Source: Bacillota bacterium
GTDB taxonomy: Bacteria > Bacillota > Clostridia > Oscillospirales > Acutalibacteraceae
NCBI GenBank assembly: GCA_023420245.1
Contig: JAEZWL010000149.1
Location: forward strand, 1-8,495
DNA: 8,495 nucleotides
Direction of reading: 5' to 3'
Shown: positions 5,843 through 8,495 of the stretch, piece after piece
Layout of the letters: each line of letters begins with the position of its first letter
Position numbering within the stretch: position 1 is the stretch's first letter
Made by a program: the position numbers and the translations under genes
Notes under the pieces: generated by a model
Databases searched by the model: none
Seen by the model: the letters and a program-made list of their open reading frames with translations, nothing else
What the model was told of the DNA's origin: nothing

Positions 5843-7078
5843 ATTCAAAGAAACAAACCAGTCGAGCTGCTGTCACCGGTCGGCGATATGGAACGCCTTG
5901 GCGCGGCGATTGATTTCGGCGCCGACGCGGTCTACCTCGCGGGGCAGGAGTTCGGGATGCGCACCGCTCCGACGAACTTTGGCGCTCAGGAGCTTTGTAC
6001 GGCGGTTCAAACCGCGCACGAGCACGGGGTGAGGGTGTACCTTACCTGCAATACCGTTCCCCACAACGACGAGCTTTCGCGCCTTCCGGGTTTTCTGGAA
6101 GCCGCGCGCGATGCCGGTGTGGACGCTTTCATCATCTCGGATTTCGGTGTCATGGAAATGGCGAAGAAATACGCCCCGGAGGTGGAGCTCCATATCTCCA
6201 CGCAGGCGGGTGTGGCAAATTACGCCTCTGCCAATGCACTCTACCAAATGGGCGCCAAGCGCGTTGTACTGGCGCGGGAGCTGAGTTTGGAGGAAATCGC
6301 GGAGGTTCGGGAGAAAACGCCGCCCGAGCTGGAAATTGAGTGCTTTGTTCACGGTGCGATGTGCGTATCCTTTTCCGGGCGCTGCCTGCTCTCCAGTTAT
6401 CTGACCCAGAGAGATGCAAACCGCGGCGACTGCGCCCAGCCCTGCCGGTGGGAATATGCTTTGATGGAATCGAAGCGCCCGGGGCAGTATATGCCGGTCT
6501 TTGAGGATCAATCCGGCACTTATATCCTCAATTCCAAAGATATGTGTATGATCGAGCATATTCCCGAGCTTGTGAAAGCGGGTGTTACCAGCCTGAAAAT
6601 CGAGGGCAGGGCAAAATCAGCCTATTATGTCGCGGTAACCACCAACGCCTATCGCTGTGCAATCGACGAATACCTTGCCGGTTCGCAAAGCAAAGTTTCG
6701 CCTTGGATTGCAGAGGAAGTGAATAAGATCAGTCACAGGGAGTACAGTACCGGGTTTTATTTCGCAACCGAACCGGGGCAGGTGTATTCCAACGGCGGCT
6801 ATGTCCGTGATTACGATGTGATCGCTGTGTGTGAGGGATACGAAAACGGGATAGCCACACTGACCCAGCGCAACCGGTTTTTCCGGGGCGATACCGCGGA
6901 TGTGCTGGAACCGGGAAAGCGGTCTTATCTGGTGCGGCTGGACGACATCAGCGATGCGTACGGTAATCCCATCGATTCCGCACCCCACGCTGTAATGACT
7001 GTATTCTTGAAGACAGACCACCCGATCGCGAAAGGAGCCATCCTCCGAAAGGAACGCCATGATAACGCAATTAAGTGA
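5840..7078 (+). CDS. U32 family (TrhP/YrrO-like) tRNA wobble-uridine hydroxylation protein
   Basis: A 412-residue full-length member of the peptidase U32 family. The name is historical: the E. coli YegQ/TrhP and B. subtilis YrrN/YrrO relatives are needed for 5-hydroxyuridine at position 34 of tRNAs, with prephenate as the reported hydroxyl source and a dependence on iron-sulphur cluster assembly. The N-terminal barrel begins with ELLSPVGDMERL (9-20). The U32 signature is ECFVHGAMCVSFSGRCLLSS (167-186), followed by RGDCAQPCRW (195-204); C168, C175, C182, C198 and C202 include the likely cluster ligands. The C-terminal domain holds QRNRFFRGDTADVLEPG (343-359). The length and domain content match YrrO (TrhP2) better than the shorter YrrN. 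It follows mltG by 49 nt and overlaps the next gene by 20 nt. The start is TTG. tRNA modification is inferred from the family; protease activity is less likely. Confidence 0.92.
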   Translation: MIQRNKPVELLSPVGDMERLGAAIDFGADAVYLAGQEFGMRTAPTNFGAQELCTAVQTAHEHGVRVYLTCNTVPHNDELSRLPGFLEAARDAGVDAFIISDFGVMEMAKKYAPEVELHISTQAGVANYASANALYQMGAKRVVLARELSLEEIAEVREKTPPELEIECFVHGAMCVSFSGRCLLSSYLTQRDANRGDCAQPCRWEYALMESKRPGQYMPVFEDQSGTYILNSKDMCMIEHIPELVKAGVTSLKIEGRAKSAYYVAVTTNAYRCAIDEYLAGSQSKVSPWIAEEVNKISHREYSTGFYFATEPGQVYSNGGYVRDYDVIAVCEGYENGIATLTQRNRFFRGDTADVLEPGKRSYLVRLDDISDAYGNPIDSAPHAVMTVFLKTDHPIAKGAILRKERHDNAIK

Positions 7079-7493
7079 AAGTCAGGTAGACTGCGTAATG
7101 GAGATCTGGCTGACCGCAAATATAAATGCCCACGGCTTCATTGCAGATTCGTATTGGGAAAGTCATTTTGACATCGTCAAAAATCACTATCTGCCGGATT
7201 CAGAAACTTATGTGTACACGGAAAATTCCAAGGTTTGCGGCTTTGTATCTGTGCTGAATTCGAATTTTATCGGTGCTTTGTTTGTGGCGCCGGACTTTCA
7301 ATGCCGCGGAATCGGTGCTTCACTTCTTTCCTATTGCAAAGAACGGTTTCCCAGCCTGCGCCTTTGCGCCTATGTCGAAAACGAACGTGCTGTTTCCTTT
7401 TATTTAAGAGAAGGTTTTCAAATTTTGTCCCGTTCGGCAGCCGACGACGGGAATCACGAAGAATACAGCATGATCTGGGAAAAATTAGATTAA
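7059..7493 (+). CDS. GNAT family N-acetyltransferase, YiaC/YjaB-like
   Basis: A 144-residue single-domain GNAT. Motif A is QCRGIGASLLSYCK (81-94), with the acetyl-CoA pyrophosphate loop R83-G84-I-G86; the strand before it is GALFVAPDF (72-80). NERAVSFYLREGF (108-120) carries Y115 in the position of the usual general acid. The N-terminal IWLTANINAHGFIADSYW (16-33) resembles the start of E. coli YiaC and YjaB, small GNATs; YiaC has been reported to acetylate protein lysines. Whether this protein modifies proteins or small molecules is unknown. The start at 7059 follows GAAAGGA (7048-7054) and lies inside the U32 gene (20-nt overlap), so the two are probably coupled. It closes the operon if the downstream hairpin terminates transcription. 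Confidence 0.88.
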   Translation: MITQLSESQVDCVMEIWLTANINAHGFIADSYWESHFDIVKNHYLPDSETYVYTENSKVCGFVSVLNSNFIGALFVAPDFQCRGIGASLLSYCKERFPSLRLCAYVENERAVSFYLREGFQILSRSAADDGNHEEYSMIWEKLD

Positions 7494-7502
7494 TGTTTAA
7501 AC

Positions 7503-7544
7503 TCCCTCCAGAATGGTAATGATATCCAGATGGAGGGATTTTTT
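7503..7544 (+). terminator. Hairpin plus T-run, overlapping the ribosome binding site of the PBP gene
   Basis: TCCCTCCA (7503-7510) pairs perfectly with TGGAGGGA (7531-7538). Inside the 20-nt spacer, TGG (7514-7516) can pair with CCA (7526-7528). Beyond one mismatch (C7502/T7539), AAA (7499-7501) can pair with TTT (7540-7542). Six T residues (7539-7544) follow, so it looks like an intrinsic terminator for the preceding operon. It is unusual because the 3' arm contains GGAGGG (7532-7537), the Shine-Dalgarno of the PBP gene whose ATG begins at the next base. It may therefore act instead, or also, on PBP expression. The structure is clear; its function is inference. Confidence 0.7.
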
Positions 7545-8495
7545 ATGGAAAAAAGAGCAGCCTCTTTTTTTGCGATTTTCATGCTTTGCATGTTTTTGTC
7601 CATATTATGTGTTTATAATGTATCCGCCGGAACCCAGCTTGCGCAGACCGCCGATAAACAGAGCAGCTATCAATTGATTGTCGCCAAAACCCGGGGAACG
7701 ATCTACGACTGTAACCTGAAAGCGCTGACCGGGGCGGAGGACGAATACGCCGCTGCCATCGCTCCGAGCGTAGAGGGCGCAGCCTCGCTGAGCAAAATAC
7801 TTCCTGCCGATACGCTTGAGAAGGTTTACCCGTCGCTGACCTCCAACAAGCCTTTTACCATGAAGCTGCCCCAGAAGCTCGAGGCAGTAGGAATTAACGT
7901 GTTCACGCTGAAAAAACGGTATTCGGATTCTCAGCTCGCGCCCCATATTATCGGATATCTGGACGGAACAGGAGCGGGTGCTTCCGGGATTGAAAAGGCT
8001 TTTAACAAGCAGCTTACCGAAAAGCAGGGTCAGATTTCCGTAACCTATAAGGTGGACGCGCTGAACCGCGTCCTGCGCGGAGAAAATATTAAAATCAGCG
8101 ATACGGCCTATCTGGCGAAAAAGGGAGCTGTCCTTACGCTGGATAAGGACATTCAGGAAATCGCGGAAAAGGCCGCGAAGCAATATCTGACCAAGGGTGC
8201 CGTGTTGGTGACCGAGGTGCCAAGCTGCAAAATCCGCGCGATGGTGAGCCTGCCGGACTATTCGCCCAACGATGTGGCTTCCGCACTGAAATCGGAGGAT
8301 TCTCCGCTGATCAACCGCTGCCTTTCGGCTTATAACGTGGGTTCGGCGTTTAAGCTGGTTTCCGCTTCGGCGGCGTTGGAATACGGGCTTTCCCCGGATA
8401 CCCAGTATACCTGTACCGGCGAAATTGATGTTTCCGGAAGTCCGGTTCACTGCTTCAATTCCGAACGTCACGGAACACTGAATATGGGTCAGGCC
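7545..8495 (+). CDS. Penicillin-binding protein, class B transpeptidase (FtsI/SpoVD/PBP2-like), 3' end outside window
   Basis: An open frame of 317 codons runs to the last base without a stop. It encodes the front part of a class B penicillin-binding protein, a D,D-transpeptidase that cross-links peptidoglycan outside the membrane. Residues 1-27 form a basic-then-hydrophobic membrane anchor. TRGTIYD (49-55) matches the N-terminal RGxIxDRNG motif, but the following residues are CNLKAL instead of the usual R-N-G. HIIGYLDGTGAGASGIEKAF (134-153), LTLDKDIQ (197-204) and SPLINRC (253-259) are also family blocks. The SxxK active site is S267-A-F-K270 in YNVGSAFKLV, with Val where Pro is common. The SxN and KTG motifs lie beyond the window. 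Start choice: GGAGGG (7532-7537) seven bases upstream, and the anchor needs the N-terminal MEKR. The specific type (division, elongation or sporulation) cannot be decided here. Confidence 0.9.
   Translation, partial: MEKRAASFFAIFMLCMFLSILCVYNVSAGTQLAQTADKQSSYQLIVAKTRGTIYDCNLKALTGAEDEYAAAIAPSVEGAASLSKILPADTLEKVYPSLTSNKPFTMKLPQKLEAVGINVFTLKKRYSDSQLAPHIIGYLDGTGAGASGIEKAFNKQLTEKQGQISVTYKVDALNRVLRGENIKISDTAYLAKKGAVLTLDKDIQEIAEKAAKQYLTKGAVLVTEVPSCKIRAMVSLPDYSPNDVASALKSEDSPLINRCLSAYNVGSAFKLVSASAALEYGLSPDTQYTCTGEIDVSGSPVHCFNSERHGTLNMGQA

Noticed and set aside
5873..6559. Minus-strand open frame of 228 codons inside the U32 gene
   Set aside because: Fully covered by the conserved U32 coding sequence on the other strand, with no ribosome binding site or recognisable family; treated as a shadow frame.
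7495..7502. Eight-base palindrome GTTTAAAC after the GNAT stop
   Set aside because: A single short AT-rich palindrome without a partner copy; no evidence of an operator or attachment site beyond its partial role in the base of the hairpin.
7605..8471. Long minus-strand open frame opposite the PBP gene (288 codons)
   Set aside because: It is antisense to a frame with clear PBP motifs over its whole length, and its product has no recognisable domain; it arises from codon bias on the + strand.
1..8495. Mobile element, prophage, CRISPR or defence system
   Set aside because: No transposase, integrase, repeat-spacer pattern, terminal inverted repeats or defence-type domains were seen; gene order and spacing look like stable chromosomal housekeeping DNA.

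Overview
The window reads as chromosomal DNA from a low-to-mid-GC Firmicute, most likely a member of Clostridia related to the Ruminococcaceae/Oscillospirales. The reasons are strong GGAGG-type ribosome binding sites, a TTG start, tightly packed co-directional genes, an MltG gene followed by a U32-family gene (an order also known around yrrL-yrrO in Bacillus subtilis), and a stand-alone DUF2156 protein. The genus is inference; no rRNA gene is present. All recognised genes are on the + strand, and no tRNA, CRISPR array, insertion sequence or phage gene was seen.

Layout. (1) 19-651 encodes a DUF47/PhoU-like protein, the usual partner of a Pit phosphate transporter, and is closed by a strong intrinsic terminator (664-693). 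(2) A sigma-A-type extended -10 promoter (697-725) starts right behind that terminator and is followed by a leader of about 107 nt with repeated and inverted motifs. (3) A compact run of eight genes follows: thymidylate-kinase-like (839-1522), DUF2156 (1509-2420), Eis-like GNAT (2417-3298), DJ-1/PfpI (3313-3852), 5-formyl-THF cyclo-ligase (3843-4439), MltG (4471-5790), U32/TrhP-type tRNA hydroxylation protein (5840-7078, TTG start), and a YiaC-like GNAT (7059-7493). Four junctions overlap and the others are 14, 31 and 49 nt apart, so they are probably one transcription unit. (4) A hairpin plus T-run (7503-7544) lies between the last GNAT and a penicillin-binding protein gene (7545 to the window end, no stop reached). 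The Shine-Dalgarno of that gene is inside the 3' arm of the hairpin.

How the genes fit together. The run mixes housekeeping functions: nucleotide and folate metabolism (dTMP-kinase-like, 5-FCL), tRNA wobble-uridine modification (TrhP-like), and cell-wall synthesis (MltG, and a class B PBP beyond the hairpin). Two GNATs and a GNAT-fold DUF2156 protein have no known substrate here. I do not see a clearly new multi-gene system. The most interesting points are the hairpin that combines a terminator-like T-run with the PBP ribosome binding site, the structured leader before the kinase, the non-canonical P-loop of the kinase, the long charged cytoplasmic tail of MltG, and a U32 gene without the methyltransferase and second U32 gene that accompany it in Bacillus.
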